Source: Codonopsis lanceolata (Eukaryota; Streptophyta; Magnoliopsida; Asterales; Campanulaceae). Taken from it: a stretch of DNA of 64,000 bases. The notes below the pieces were generated by a model. The model saw only the letters and a list, made by a program, of their open reading frames with translations. It made no database searches and had not been told where the DNA came from. How positions within the stretch are numbered: the first letter of the stretch is position 1; each line of letters opens with the position of its first letter. The stretch spans positions 69,754,614-69,818,613 of the forward strand of contig CM028377.1 in the NCBI GenBank assembly GCA_013146195.2, written 5' to 3'. The translations under genes were made by a program, and so were the position numbers. Below are positions 34,483 through 47,419 of this stretch, one piece after another.

Positions 34483-36552
34483 GTGTGCTCATGGAGGTTT
34501 TTCGGCGATTCCCGGAGTTCTAGCCAACCGATCGTTGAGCCAATACCGCCATTGTGAAGCCTTCGACAAATAGAGTCTTTCCCTCCGGTTTGTTTTCGTT
34601 TTCCTTGTTGTTTGAGACTCGATTGAGGTACTTTACTAAACCACATACTTTCTCTCTCTAGCGCATTTTAATGCTAGGATGTTAGAGATGCATTCATGTT
34701 GATTTATTGTGTGCTACATGTCTAGATGATATGTTAATGTGGGGTTTTGATTTTTGAAAATGTGACGTGGATTGAAATGGGTTTGTTAAGGTTGTTAGAG
34801 TGATTTAGAAGCAAATCACTTGTTGTTGGGTTTAGAAACCCGAATAAACTTAGAAATCCCGAAATTATACCTTGCCCTAGAATTTGGGAATATGTATTTT
34901 GACTCAACGGAGTCCATTAAGCATGCAAGATGTTATTTTGAACCCTAGGATAAATTCCTACGACTTTTCTGTTTGTCTCAAGTACGAGATCTTGAGAGTT
35001 GGTCGAGTGAGACCAAATGGGGTGTTTTGGGATGTTTGATGGTTTAGGACTCTAATTGAAGTCCTTGGATGACGTTAGCGTGAATTTATCGCAAGTCATT
35101 GGGTTTTATACGGTTTGGGTATTAAATTGTGAATGGTGACTTGTTTGAGTCTTTGGTTGGGCACGATGGTGCGTTGTCTTGATAGAAGGTCTCAGCTGTG
35201 TTGACCCATGAGGTCATGTTGTGTGTGTGTCCAAATGACACCTAGACTTAATAAATTTTTGAGAATGAATATGTTTGGGAAGCTTAACTAATCTAGTAAG
35301 TCATTTAGTTGAACTATTAGAGTTCGGATTTATGTTGACTTAGAATAAGCAACTCACGAGATTTATATGTGGGCGTGCACATTAGGGCATAGATTATTGG
35401 AAGATTACTTTAGAGTCTTTATGAATGGTATGAAGGTGAATTGACGGATGGAGAACCATTTATGTCGAGATGTTATTAAGTGTACTAAGTGGGCACTTGT
35501 GAGAGTTGACTAGTGATGGTCATGTCACGCTTTGAGTGTGGGTTTGAGTGTATAGATGTATACGCTGCGAGAGAAAGGACTAATAGAAGTCCGACATGAA
35601 ATGAAGGGTGAGACTAGGTGTATAGTCTTGTTTTGGGATTTATTGTGGAACTACTTAGTAGTCTTGACGGGTTTGCGTTGAGGATCTTTGAAGACCTCAA
35701 TGAGTAATTGTTTTAAACTAAATATATAGTTTGGTATGTGGTTTGGAGGTCAAGTATAATATGGCCTTGGTAGAATTACATTGTGGGGGCCCATGAGGAC
35801 CACATCGATTAAATGATGTTAGACTTGTGACAGTCTTGCGTTATGGTTTAAGGTTAAGTAATTACGACCTTGGTATGTTTAAGTTAGGGTTCATTGTATA
35901 CCTCAATGAATGCGGATTGTTCTTAAACTAAAAATATAGTCTTGATGTATAGATTGAGGTTAGAACTAAATAGTCACCTCAGTATATGTGAGTATTTATG
36001 CTTGACATAGGTATGCATGATTGTGATATAGTAGTAGAGTGTGAAACCTACTTGGTTTGGATTGATTGGGAACTCATTCCGGATTTGTGAAGTTTGTGTT
36101 TGAGAATCTTAAGGAACTCAATATGTATATAACTTGTCTTGTTAAATGTGTTATACTTGCAAATATATCCATGTATGTGATATTAAATACCTTTCAGTAT
36201 GTTTAAGTAGGAATACTAACCTGCTTGGTTTGGACAGGGTGATCAGAGTGTGGAGCCTTGTTGAGTTTTGGTTTTGATAAGGTAACCGGATATATAGGCC
36301 TTCTCGGGTTTTGTAGTGTTGTTAGTTAATGATAGGATGACACTTCGTCTTCACGAGTTATAGGATTTATGATTGCTGTGGGTTGTTGTATCGGAGACTA
36401 AGGGTCCCACACGTATGACCTTGGAAGCTATGGTACCAGAAAATCGGTGTCGGGAGCTCATGTGATTGTACATGTGATTTGCAAAAGCAGCGCGATGAAA
36501 GCGAATCAAGGAAGCATGTTTTTTACTTTTTCTTTTTTTAAAGCAGGGCGGC

Positions 36553-38539
36553 TGTTGGTCCACAATGATGCTCGAATAGGCTAGAGGGGGGGTGAATAGC
36601 CTATGATGCCACTTTAAAAACTTTTCTTGTTTTACATTTAAAGTATAGGTTTTAATGGTATAGGCAGTTAACACATTGAGCATGTCTACTGGTAGTACTG
36701 AACAGCAGACTTGCTATTAGCCGAGTAATGAACTCTGCTGGTGAACTGCCAGTAAATCAAAAGACTATTTGAAAGTATTTAAACAACGGAAATAGTAAGG
36801 CTTAGATTTAGAAAAGTCTTAAGTGGATGTACACGATTATGTGATCAGAACAACAACACACTTAATCCTTCTTCCAAATGCAGATTTAGGAAATCATTAG
36901 AGAATAATTTTTCAAAGATAAATTAGTTTATAAAAGCTCATAGAGAGATAAAGATTGAAAGATAAATCATTTGAAAGAACATCTGAATTTATTCAAATAT
37001 AATTTACAGAATACATCAACCTAGACTCTCTATGTAAAGTTTATGTCCTCGTCCTTTCAAGCCTTGGTCTTTACTTAATCATTCATAAACAAATTCTTAA
37101 GTAAAGAGAGCAATAGGAGACAAGAACGAGGGACAGATATAAGAAGACACTTTTGAAGGTCGTTCAGATAAAAATTATCTGAACGATTGAGTGCAAAGCA
37201 CTCGGCCTTCTATGATGATTGATTATTTCACAATCAACAGCATTTGTATGTGAATACAAATCTAAAGATATGAATGCAATATTTACATACACCTCTTCAT
37301 CTTCCTTGGGCACCATTTGAAATCTATTTTCAAATTGATCCAAGAGCTTGACCTCTAACTTTAGGAATAAAATCCTAAAGCTCTTGTCAGAGGCTGAGTT
37401 CTTCGAAGAAGGATGAAGAACTTAAATCAAGAACTGGGTTCTTGACCAAAACACCGATCTCTGTCTTTTGAAGTTTCCGATCTCTCTCTTCTTCTTCAAT
37501 GCTTTTCTTCCTAGCAATCCACAGAGAGTGTTTTGCTAAGGTCTGGGTAAGCTCACTGGAATCTTCTATGAAGATCTGAGATGCGTTGGTGAAGACGATC
37601 TCTTGTAGATCTCACATATTCTTTGGCATTCTTGTTGCAGGTGACTTCGAATCACTTTGTTGATCCAATTCGTCATTTGTATATTATGCTTGTGTATTGT
37701 TGAAGAAGTGAGAAGATTTCTTTTATAGACCGGGGTCAATATGATCGTTGAGAGATGAAGATGGATTTTTCTATCCTTTAGAGATAATGTCGTTGTTGAA
37801 AACCGTTGGATAGAGATGTTGTTCACTGGATCTTTGATTGTTGGATAAAAGATTTGTCCTGCAGATCTTGGAACGGTTGCCCATTAGACTGCATTGATAA
37901 GTCTCTGAAAAGTGAATTTGACTTATGATGCACTATCAGGTGGTCTGTCCAAAAAGTGGTTTTTTTTTTACTTTTCCAAACCACGTGAGTGAGAAAGAGT
38001 TTTGCAGTGTTTGAGATGTCAGGCTTCATAAGGATTTGAGTAACTGGAAGCTTGAACCTTTTGTCTTGTTTCGAACTACTGCAATCTTGTCTCTCTGTAG
38101 CACGTGCAGAGCCAAGTCTGCTGGTGAGATGTTCAATCCGAGAAATGAGTCTTCCGTAGGACAAGACTGTTGGTAACTAGTTGCATTGGGGTGTGAACAT
38201 TCAAACCATAGCAAGTCTGCTGGTGGCAAGTCTTCAAGGTATTCTGTTGCGCTCATGACAAGTCTGCTAGTGACTAGTCTTCTGAAGATCTTTGTCGCTA
38301 CAGTAAATCTGCTAGTGCTAGTGCATATGAAGTGCTGGTCTGTCAATTACCATTAAGAAGGTAGGACTAGATTATGATAACCTAACCTAAGACCTATGTG
38401 TTGTCAAATAAGCTGACACACTAATCGGTACGCAGACCTTTCAGCCACTTGTTATGACACACAATAATGAGAACAAGTAAATCAAAATATTTAGAATATG
38501 CAAGGTGATAAGTTATTTATCAAGAAGCATATTCCAACA
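36553..38539 (-). repeat. 3' LTR of the LARD
   Basis: On the plus strand begins TGTTGGTCCACAATGATGC and ends TATTCCAACA. TATA box TATAAAAG is on the minus strand (complement of 37720-37727). Confidence 0.9.
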
Positions 38540-38553
38540 ATCTCCTCCTATTT
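38540..38553 (-). promoter_or_regulatory. Polypurine tract of the LARD
   Basis: The minus strand reads AATAGGAGGAGATT directly before the 3' LTR; it primes plus-strand DNA synthesis. Confidence 0.8.
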
Positions 38554-39081
38554 GCTTGGAACCATTACAAGATGACATATACAAAGCACTGAAGCATTTA
38601 TCAAGACATAGAAATAACATGCCCACAATGAATAATCATTTTATCTCAAGGCATGCCATATGTTGATAATTACAAGAGCAATGGCTTTTGTATAATCTAC
38701 TATTGCTATTACAGACTCGACAAATCAAAGTACCGAACAGGTAAAACAATAGTGAAAAACGATTTAGATCACTTAGGATATTTGAAAATATTTAATCATG
38801 ATCTAAAAAGTTTTAGGGTTCTTGTTTGCACATAGATTTTTTATATGTTAAAGAATATTTTGGCAAGCAAGAATAGCAAATCCTTGTGTAAGCATATGTT
38901 TTTGAAAGTATTTATAGTAAGGATTGCTTATGATACCAGTTTTGGAAAATATTATTTTAGTAAAGTAATCTTGGTATCATGATTGATTTGAACAGTATCT
39001 TTGCTAAAAATATGTTTTAAAATATTCAAAATAGCAACTATTCTGAGAATGTTTTTGTAAAACATTTCTTTCTTTTGTTGA

Positions 39082-39083
<2 letters not shown>

Positions 39084-39128
<45 letters not shown>
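39084..39128. repeat. (AT)n microsatellite in the LARD
   Basis: About 45 bases of alternating A and T. Confidence 0.95.
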
Positions 39129-39134
<6 letters not shown>

Positions 39135-39296
39135 AAACAATATTTGTCAACAAAATGTGCCACAAATGCGGAAAGTGATTTACAAAGAATCAGTTGTAGG
39201 GGTGAAATTTTCACATTATGTGTGTCTTCCATTGATCAAGGGAAATTTTGGTTTTTACCCTTGTTAGCTATGAACTCTTCTCGTTAGTTCATGAAG

Positions 39297-39439
39297 TCTC
39301 CTCCTATGGTTATGAACTCTTCTATGTCTTGGACATTTATGGCCGAAACGCAATAACTCTCCTCCTTAAGGAATGACTCTCTCCTTAATTAATTACTTTC
39401 CTTCATAGTTATAACAAATATGTCATAACTCTCCTCCTT
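39297..39439 (-). repeat. Extra polypurine-like tracts in the LARD
   Basis: On the minus strand AGGAGGAGA-type tracts occur at about 39297-39307, 39357-39367 and 39429-39439, with a shorter one at about 39378. They resemble the real tract at 38540. Repeated polypurine tracts upstream of the 3' LTR are a known feature of the Sirevirus branch of Copia. Confidence 0.5.
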
Positions 39440-39570
39440 AATGGTTGCAAGCAAGAGAGGGAAGAAGGGAGAACAGAAGAGAAGGATAGTAGGCAAAGAA
39501 GATGTCAGTTAAAAGAAAATATGCTAATTAGATTGAGAAAGTACTAATGGAAAAAAATGAATAATACATC

Positions 39571-39786
39571 CTAGTTTGAATCCCCAAAGCTACCAGTACT
39601 AGAACCTATGGAATATTCTCTATCTTGGTTAGAAAAGTTTCGATTGCCGAACAACTCTCGAGTTATCAGCAGGTTTCCAGTGACAGGAAAGCGTTCATCC
39701 TCGTGGATTGTGGAACGAATCAGATGATAGAAGCAAAGGAAATGGCATATAATCCTAGCATACTTGTGAATGCCAGACTCATTCAC
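39571..39786 (-). pseudogene. Possible continuation of the LARD-internal ORF
   Basis: 71 codons on the minus strand, in the position expected for the C-terminal part of the ORF at 39933-40391. The segment CHFLCFYHLIRSTIHEDERFPV looks like folded protein. The link between the two is inferred from order only. Confidence 0.3.
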
Positions 39787-39932
39787 TCATCTTCGCAAGC
39801 TAGACTGGCAGATGAGAGAGAAGACGACTTAAGACCAGTTGATGTTGTGAGAATCGAGAACAGCAATGGTGTAGTTCTGAAGTCTTCTGGTGTCATTCCC
39901 TTAGCCTGCTTCATGAAATAGAAGGCATCGAC

Positions 39933-40391
39933 TCAGAATTTCACCAACACAGTACACGTCAAGGGGATAATTGTTGATGTCCCAAGTACTGTAGGGTGAA
40001 GCCATGATTCTTTAAGAATAGAATCGTCAAGAGAGTCGGGTCCAACAGAGGGAAGCTGGAAGACTCGTGACAGGCTTTCGGCATTGAGGACGACGCTAGT
40101 ACCTCGAATGCGACCATTGAAGCTCTTACCATCTCTTGCCAGTTGCATCCTTGAATAGAATTCGTCAACCAGTTGAATACTGTAGAATTCTTCGCGAAAA
40201 GTAAGGATGGAGACGAGTCCAGAACTGTGAAGAAGATCGATAATCTTTTCTCCAACAGTGTTGTCGAGGAGAAATTGTTCTCCTTGAATCGTGTGACATA
40301 GAATGTAGGACCGAGAGCCTATTCTGGTAACGAAGGACGATTCAGGAGGAACAAATGGACTAGAGACGCTGTTAGAAGATGAAGCAGCCAT
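39933..40391 (-). CDS. Unknown LARD-internal ORF, possibly of the 'putative plant transposon protein' type
   Basis: Reads from an ATG at 40391 (MAASSSNSVSS) for 152 codons; the preceding in-frame residues are low-complexity and probably untranslated. Residues around 65-110 (VDEFYSRMQ, GRIRGTSVVLNAESLSRVFQLP) resemble the region 'FY...VRGK-V-FS...IN-LF' of proteins annotated as putative plant transposon protein in plant LTR derivatives; I judge this by eye. It ends at a stop at 39933. A second open stretch on the same strand (39786-39571, with VTGNLLITRELF) may be its broken continuation. No enzyme motif is visible. Its role in the element is unknown. Confidence 0.45.
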   Translation of the reverse strand: MAASSSNSVSSPFVPPESSFVTRIGSRSYILCHTIQGEQFLLDNTVGEKIIDLLHSSGLVSILTFREEFYSIQLVDEFYSRMQLARDGKSFNGRIRGTSVVLNAESLSRVFQLPSVGPDSLDDSILKESWLHPTVLGTSTIIPLTCTVLVKF

Positions 40392-41269
40392 GAAGATTTT
40401 TTGAAGATATATGAGAAATTTGCTAGTAGTGATATCAATCGTACCAATTTTTGAAATGGAATCAAATGATATCAATTGTTGGGAAATTTCAATTTGGAAG
40501 ATTATTATGGGAAGAATTAAAGTTTTAATACTTTCGGAGGACATATTTATTGGAAGAACACACTTATCAAGAACTGTTGTTTTGGTATCCACTATAGAGC
40601 TGCAATGACATATATACGAAGCGACGAAGTAATCATGTCAAGACTCGAATTTGAATGAATATTTAACTTGAAAAGGCGACGATTCATGATGACGATGTTA
40701 AGTCATACTTGGAAATATGTTTCTGGACAGCTTTGTGACATAATTCAAGTTGTTCCAATACCAAGAAAGATATTTAAATTTGAATGAATTTGGTATTGAA
40801 AAGGAGTTGTGTTGATATCAATGACTTTTTAAATAAAAATAATATTAAATTTGAAATTCATACCTTTAGGAAATAAGATAGGTTTTAGAATTCAAACAAT
40901 TTTGAAAGATAGTTTTATGTCCCAAATTGTTAAGTAGATAATTTATGGGGCTTTCTGAATAATCTACACAATCCTCAACCATCTCCCAAATCTCTTAAAA
41001 TTTTAGGACATAAATATATTTCAAAAATAGTTTTTAATGTATCTTTTAAAAATATTTTGCAAAACAATAGTGATTTTGTGTTCTTTGTTTCCAGAAGATA
41101 ATTATGGGGCTTTCTGAATCATCTACACAATCCTCAGCAATCTTCCAAATCTTCCAGTAGTTTTAGAACAAAAACAAAACATTTTGAAATCATTTTGGAA
41201 AGATGTTTGAAATACATTTTTGAAAATCTACCTATATTTCCAAAGGTTGTTTAAGTTAAAGATATTATC

Positions 41270-41680
41270 ACAAGAAAGTGACCAGCAGCGTTGGAAGTCT
41301 GCTGATTCTAAGTTATAAACATCAGAGATGAAGGTCTGCTGTTCAGATTGTGAAATAAAATTTAATTAGGAGGGATTGAAGTCTGATGATATCAACTGAT
41401 AAAACGAAGATGCATTCAGCAGTGATAGAAGTCTGCTGATATTCATTGGTAAAAGCAGTGGAGTGAAAACTTAAGTATCATAAGTGTGCTTATACCAGTC
41501 AATGAATGAATGGGTTTATCAGTTGTTTGAAGAGTCTGCTAATCTATAGCAGTGATCAGCAGAGTAGAAAGTCAGCTGATACTTGATGTATCTTATGAGC
41601 TTAGCAGATATGAGGGTTTGCTGAATAATGATGGGACAACAGACATTGAGGTCTGCTGATACCAATTGAGTGAAGAATAT
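41270..41680. repeat. Irregular array of GTCTGCTGAT motifs in the LARD interior
   Basis: The motif GTCTGCTGAT or a near match (GTCTGCTGTT, GTCTGATGAT, GTCTGCTAAT, GTCAGCTGAT, GTTTGCTGAA) occurs eight to nine times in about 400 bases, with its complement CAGCAG between copies. Related CAAGTCTGCTGGTG motifs are repeated in both LTRs (for example about 38118, 38212, 38266). Confidence 0.6.
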
Positions 41681-44600
41681 TTCAACAAATTATCCTTTTG
41701 GGTGCCTTGGCTTCTGGAAGGATAAACCATAAGCTTCATCGACAAGATTAAATGATGACTATGCTCCTTCTCAATAGAATCTCAATTAAGTGAGGAGTGC
41801 ATTAGAGGCGAAATGGAAGATAAGAGCCATTTTAGTCAGAACACTTAGATCATAGAGAAGTAAGTAGCTCATTCTTAATTTGGCTAAAAGCATAGAATTG
41901 AGAGAACGTATTTCGCTTCTTGGTCAATAGCTAAGATGGTGACTATCTTAAGGGTAAGAAAGTCATCTGTTCAAGACAAGGGAAAAGAGAAAGAATTTTG
42001 AGCAGAGTTGTCTTGAACAGAGGAAACAACAGACATGCAATAGAATTTGTAGAAGCTACTCGTTCCTCAGAAGGTCATCATTCCAACAGCAGATATGAGG
42101 TCTACTGTTGTGAAGTATTTGAGACCAGAATTTTTGAGAGAATGAAGATTTACCAGAACATCAAGGGTTGAGGTGAGATCTTCATTCCTGAGAAAGGAGT
42201 TGCAAGGTAAGTAGTCCTTTCTGAAGAAATCCAAAAAAACATAGCAATTCATATTCCAACATTATTTCTTTTGACGAGATTTCTACCAGAACTCTAAACG
42301 TTTTCAAACATAATAAGGTACTGTTCAACTGGGTTAAAATCAGTTTTTAAGATACTAGTTGATCTAGTTATAATGACACCAGTTGATACCAGATAAGATC
42401 GAAAGATTGTCATTATAATAAGAATCAACTTAGTCTTTTGAGCACTATAAGTTTTTGATGAAAAATTAATGTCTTCTGTGCTGTGTGAATCAGATCTGTA
42501 AGAATAGATCGGATTCATAAAACTATTATTTAAAAGGTAGATCCTGATTTCTTCTCATCAAAATTATATAATGTTAAATAAGATTACTAATGCTTAAGGA
42601 TTGGTTTGCTGTTAGGTTAACAGCAGAGTTATGTTTGCTATTGTGGATTCAGAACAGATGATATGATATAAAAGTACAAGTACTGAGTCCATAAGAAAAA
42701 CATAAGATTTCATGCTATCAAAGAATATGCATGCAAAAGCAGATAGACATGAAGCAAAGTTGTCTTGAACAAGTTCTCATTTAGATCAAAATATAATAGA
42801 TTACAACGAGGATCTAATGATTACAAAATTCAATACAACTTTTGGTGACTTAACTACTCCTAGTAAACAACTAATCTAAGCACCTGATACATTTTAAGAA
42901 ATAAATATGTTACAAGGAGATGTCTATGAAGACCATTGACCAAAACTGTTTAACCGATGGGCAAAACATGATAGTGGTCAGGATCAAGTGGCTGAGCCAA
43001 AGAGAGAGCGGGGCTTATCATTTTCTCCTCTTTAGCAGGTTTTCTATATCCAAGGTGCGCTGCATAAACACATTCTAGATTTATAGATATCGGTTCCAGT
43101 GCAGGCACTCATCCTTGGAGGTTTGAGAGGGGAAATCCGAGGAGAATCACGTTTGGCTCACTGAAGGTAAGGAGTTCTTCTAAAAGGCAAGGAGCATTCA
43201 AACGTGATCATGGATATAGAGAAACGGGAGATATATGCTAAATGTTTGTTGAGGTAAATATTCGTACAAGAGGAATCCTCAAAACTAACCAAACAACTTT
43301 CGGTGGATAGGAAAGGTAATACCAAGTTGTTGAGAGTGAGACTTGATCTAAGACTAAGAACACTCCTAAGTAACATTTTGAAAAGAATGAATATTGTATC
43401 AGTGTCTATCATAGTGTTTGGGAGGTAGTTTGCGAGTGATAGAGATGAGGGAAGGAATGTCTCTATAAATACTCGCTGAGGCAAGACGAAGGACCGGTTA
43501 AAAGGGTGAATTCATTAAAATCGAGGAGCCCTTTCAACCATTCTCATTAAAGTCGTATAGGGTGGTGTGAGAGATGATTTTAATTTCTAGATATCCGATA
43601 AAGATTCATCTTGGAAAGCTAAAAGAATTTTGAAAAGACAAAATGGCTTTCTTGAGAAGATAAAAAGTTTTTCGATGTGACAAAACAACTTTTTAGTAAG
43701 ATATTGACTGAACAACTTTTTGAAAATTTTTTTGATTTGAAAATATGTTTACCTTTTTATCTTTACCTAGAATCTAAGAAATTCGTCTTTTACTTTAAGA
43801 AATAGTCAGTTTCGAAAAGTTTAACCTCAACCTTTGTAGAAATAGCAAAGATACCCTTGCATATTGCATATTGTCTACTAAGGTGAAGAACTCCTATAAG
43901 TCAGCACATATATCTGAGCTTATGAAGTACTGCAACACAAGAATGTTCGTCAAAGAAGAAGGATTGATGTTCACGAATACAAAACAGACCAAAGATTACT
44001 TTGAAGAAATAACATCAAACCAGTTGAGTAAAGTAAATCATACTTACTAGATCAGAGGCATTAAGGCTAAGTATGATAAATAGTTACTCAAGCATTATAT
44101 TTGCAGAGATAAGCAAAGAAGAACAGAGCATGCAAATATAAGGCTATGCAGTGATGATATATTCATGACCTTGAATATCAGAGAATCGAAGAGATAAAAC
44201 ATATATCAATCATATATCAGAACCCAAAAAGAAGAATATTCGATTGAAGCAAGTGAATAGAATCTTGCAAGTCAATCAAGCATAACGTTTTATGCCGTTA
44301 GAGAGATAATAAAATTTGCTTGTTGATCTTGAGAGAATCTGTATTCCTGAATGAAAATCAAGAAGATCATTAGCAACATTTTATGAGCTTTAGAAAGCTC
44401 TAGAAAAATCTAGATACAGGAATAAGTTTTTTCAAGAGAATCCATGGGATGGAGGAAGGAGAATCTGGATCTTGAATAACTTATTCTCCCTTGGTCTTAT
44501 GTGCTCAGAGAAAGAAAAAGAACACATTGAAGAATTGAGCACTAGACATGGGATGTATCTTTAGCGACAGTCATGTTCAGATCGAGGTAGATGTTCTTCA

Positions 44601-45248
44601 GAATGAGCCTTTTGGAATCAGAGCTAGTATGTCTGTAATACTTACAAAATCTTTAATTCGTATTACTTAGCAAATGATTGCAGATAACTCTTTGAAATAT
44701 AGGCCAAGTTCCCATAAACTAAATATCATATAACTGAGGGATCAATCAATGTTTCATGATATATAGTTTTTGACTCTTAACCTTTTTCATAAGAGGAAAT
44801 AAGAATCAAAGAAAATTCTTTCACTTTAAGGTTGCAGAATTTGAGCTAAGAAATTTCTCTCGAGAAGGTGTAGATTGATATCAATCGTTAGCCTTATGTC
44901 AAGAGAATTTGAATCAAAAATTCATTTAAGATGAAGCATCCATCGAAATGTTATACATCTGAGAAAGTTTTATTCATAGTGTCAATTGAAGTGTACTTCT
45001 GTTATATGAATAAATTTCTCATTTTCAAGCAAGGAATCATCATAAAAATGTCTAACTCAATTGATTTTTGATAACAAAATAGTTTTTTTTTTTTAAGGTA
45101 AACACGTTTTCAAAAATATTTCTCATGAAATCCTTGTCAAAAGATTTTCTTTTTATTTTTATTTCAAAACTCTTTTGACATGCATTTGGAGTAAGCAATT
45201 GAAGATCAAACTCTCAGGTGGTTAGACCTGTCATATAGCTTGAAGAGC

Positions 45249-45265
45249 TTGGCTCTAATACTAGT
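45249..45265 (-). promoter_or_regulatory. Primer-binding site of the LARD
   Basis: The minus strand reads ACTAGTATTAGAGCCAAG next to the LTR, similar to the Met-tRNA site TGGTATCAGAGCC with two changes. Confidence 0.65.
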
Positions 45266-47245
45266 TGTTGGTCCACAATGATGCTCGAATAGGCTAGAGG
45301 GGGGGTGAATAGCCTATGATGTCACTTTAAAAACTTTTCTTGTTTTACATTTAAAGTATACGTTTTAATGGCATAGGCAGTTAACACGTTGAGCTTGTCT
45401 GCTGGTAGTACTGAACAGTAGACTTGCTCTTAGCCGAGTAATGAACTCTGCTAATGAAATGCCAGTAAATCAAAAGCATGTTTGAAAGTATTTAAGCAGC
45501 GAAAATAGTAAGGCTTAGATTTAGAGAAGTCTTAAGTGGCTGTACATGATTATATGATGAGAACAACAACAAACTTAATCCTTCTTCCAAATGCAGATTT
45601 AGGAAATCATTAGAGAATAGCTTTTCAAAGGATAAATCAGTTTATAAAAGCTCATATAGAGATAAAGATTGAAAGATAAATAATTTGAAAGAACATCTGA
45701 ATTTATTCAAAGATAATTTACAGAATACATCAACCTAGACTCTCTATGTAAAGTTTCTGTCCTCGTCCTTTCAAGCCTTGGTCTTTACTTAATCATTCAT
45801 AGACAAATTTTTAAGTAAAAAGAACAATAGGAGACAAGAACGAGGGACAGATATGAGAAGACACTTTTGACGGTCGTTCAGATAAAAATTATCTGAACGA
45901 TTGAGTGCAAAGCACTCAGCCTTCTATCATGATTGATTATTGCACAATCAACAGGATTTGTATGTGAATACAAATATGAAGATATGAATGCAATATTTAC
46001 AGACAACTCTTCATCTTCCTTGGGCATGATCTGAAATCTATCTTCAAATCGATCCAAGAGCTTGACCTCTAACTTTAGGAATGAAATCCTGAAGCTCTTG
46101 TCAAAGGCTGAGTTCTTCGAAGAAGGATGAATAACTCAAATCAAGAACTGGGTTCTTGACCAAGACACCGATCTCTATCTATTGAAGTTTCTGATCTCTC
46201 TCTTCTTCTTCAATGCTTTTCTTCCTAGCAATCCACAGAAAGTGTTTTGCTATGGTCTGGGTAAGCTCACTGCAATCTTCTGTGAAGATCTGAGATGTGT
46301 TGGTGAAGATGATCTCTTGTAGATCTCACAGCTTCTTTGACATTCTTGTTCCAGGTGACTTTGAATCACTTTGTTGATCCGATTTGTCACTTGTCTATAT
46401 GCTTGTGTATTGTTGAAGAAGAGGGAAGATTTCTTTTATAGACCGAGGTCAATATGATCATTGAGAGATGAAGATGGATTTTTCTATCCGTTAGAGATAA
46501 TGTCGTTGTTGAAAACCGTCGGATAGAGATGTTGTTCACTGGATCTTTGACTACTGTATAAAAGCTTTGTCATGCAGATCCTGTAACTGTTGCCCGTTAG
46601 ACTGTATTGATAAGTCTCTGAAAAGTGAGTCAGACTTATGATGCACTGTCAGGTGGTCTGTCCAATAAAGTGGATTCTTTTTTACTTATCCAAACCACGT
46701 GAGTGAGAGAGAGTTTTGCAGTGTCTGAGATGTCAGGCTTCATAAGGATTTGAGTGACTAGAAGCTTGAACCTTTTGTGTTGTTTCGATCGACTACAGTC
46801 TTGTCTCTCCGTAGCACGTGCAGAGCCAAGTCTGCTGGTGAGATGTTCAATCCGAGAAGTGAGTCTTCCGTAGGAGAAGACTGCTGGTAACTAGTTACGG
46901 TGTGAACATTCAAACCATAGCAAGTCTACTAGTGGCAAGTCTTCAAGGTATTACGTTGCGCTCATGACAAGTCTGCTGGTTACTAGCCTTCTGAAGATCT
47001 TTGTCGTTGCAGCAAGTCTGCTGGTGCTAGTGCATATGAAGTGCTGGTCTGTCAATCATCATTAAGAAAGTAGGACTAGATTAGGATGACCTAACCTAAG
47101 ACCTATGTGTTGTCAAACAAGCTGCCACACTAACTAGTACGCAGACCTTTTAGCCACTTGCTATGACACACGGTAATAGGAACAAGCAAATCAAAATATT
47201 TAGAATATGCAAGGTTATATTATTTATCAAGAAGCATATTTCAAC
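45266..47245 (-). repeat. 5' LTR of the LARD
   Basis: The second copy, beginning TGTTGGTCCACAATGATGC and ending ATTTCAACA on the plus strand. The TATA box is the complement of 46433-46440. Scattered substitutions and small indels separate it from the left LTR, so the insertion is not very recent. Confidence 0.9.
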
Positions 47246-47419
47246 AGCGGCACCTGCGGGGGATATATAAAAATAAAGGAAGAGCATACAAACTTGAGGA
47301 GGACAACCAGCCTTACCTGATATAGGGGGGACAAAGGAGTCTAACCTCGAAAAAAGGAAATACAATCAAACAAGGAAGGATTATACAATGCAAAATTATT
47401 TTTTTTGAGCCAAACAAAA

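Larger units (their letters stand above)
40592..45265. other. LARD interior without coding motifs
   Basis: Apart from the GTCTGCTGAT array I find only short open frames (42067-42252, 42294-42518, 43158-43484, all minus) with no gag, protease, integrase or RT signature. It contains many AGAAG/GAAGA purine-rich stretches. Confidence 0.6.
36553..47245 (-). mobile_element. LARD-like LTR retroelement, 10.7 kb, minus strand
   Basis: Two LTRs of nearly 2 kb (36553-38539 and 45266-47245), similar line by line, bound a 6.7 kb interior. The exact 5-bp TSD GCGGC lies at 36548-36552 and 47246-47250. Orientation is minus: the primer-site-like TAGTATTAGAGCC (complement of about 45249-45261) follows the right LTR, and the purine tract AATAGGAGGAGATT (complement of 38540-38553) precedes the left one. 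No gag, protease, integrase or RT motif is seen in the interior, only one short unknown ORF. This fits a large retrotransposon derivative moved by enzymes from a relative. Confidence 0.88.

Noticed and set aside
36553..38539. Plus-strand orientation of the LARD
   Set aside because: The primer-like site and polypurine tract are only placed correctly on the minus strand, and the LTR TATA boxes are on the minus strand.
39625..39921. Plus-strand frame of 98 codons in the LARD
   Set aside because: Lies opposite the probable minus-strand ORF continuation and has no motif.
41270..41680. CRISPR-like or satellite array
   Set aside because: Motifs are 10 bases, degenerate and irregularly spaced; CRISPR is not expected in a plant nuclear sequence.
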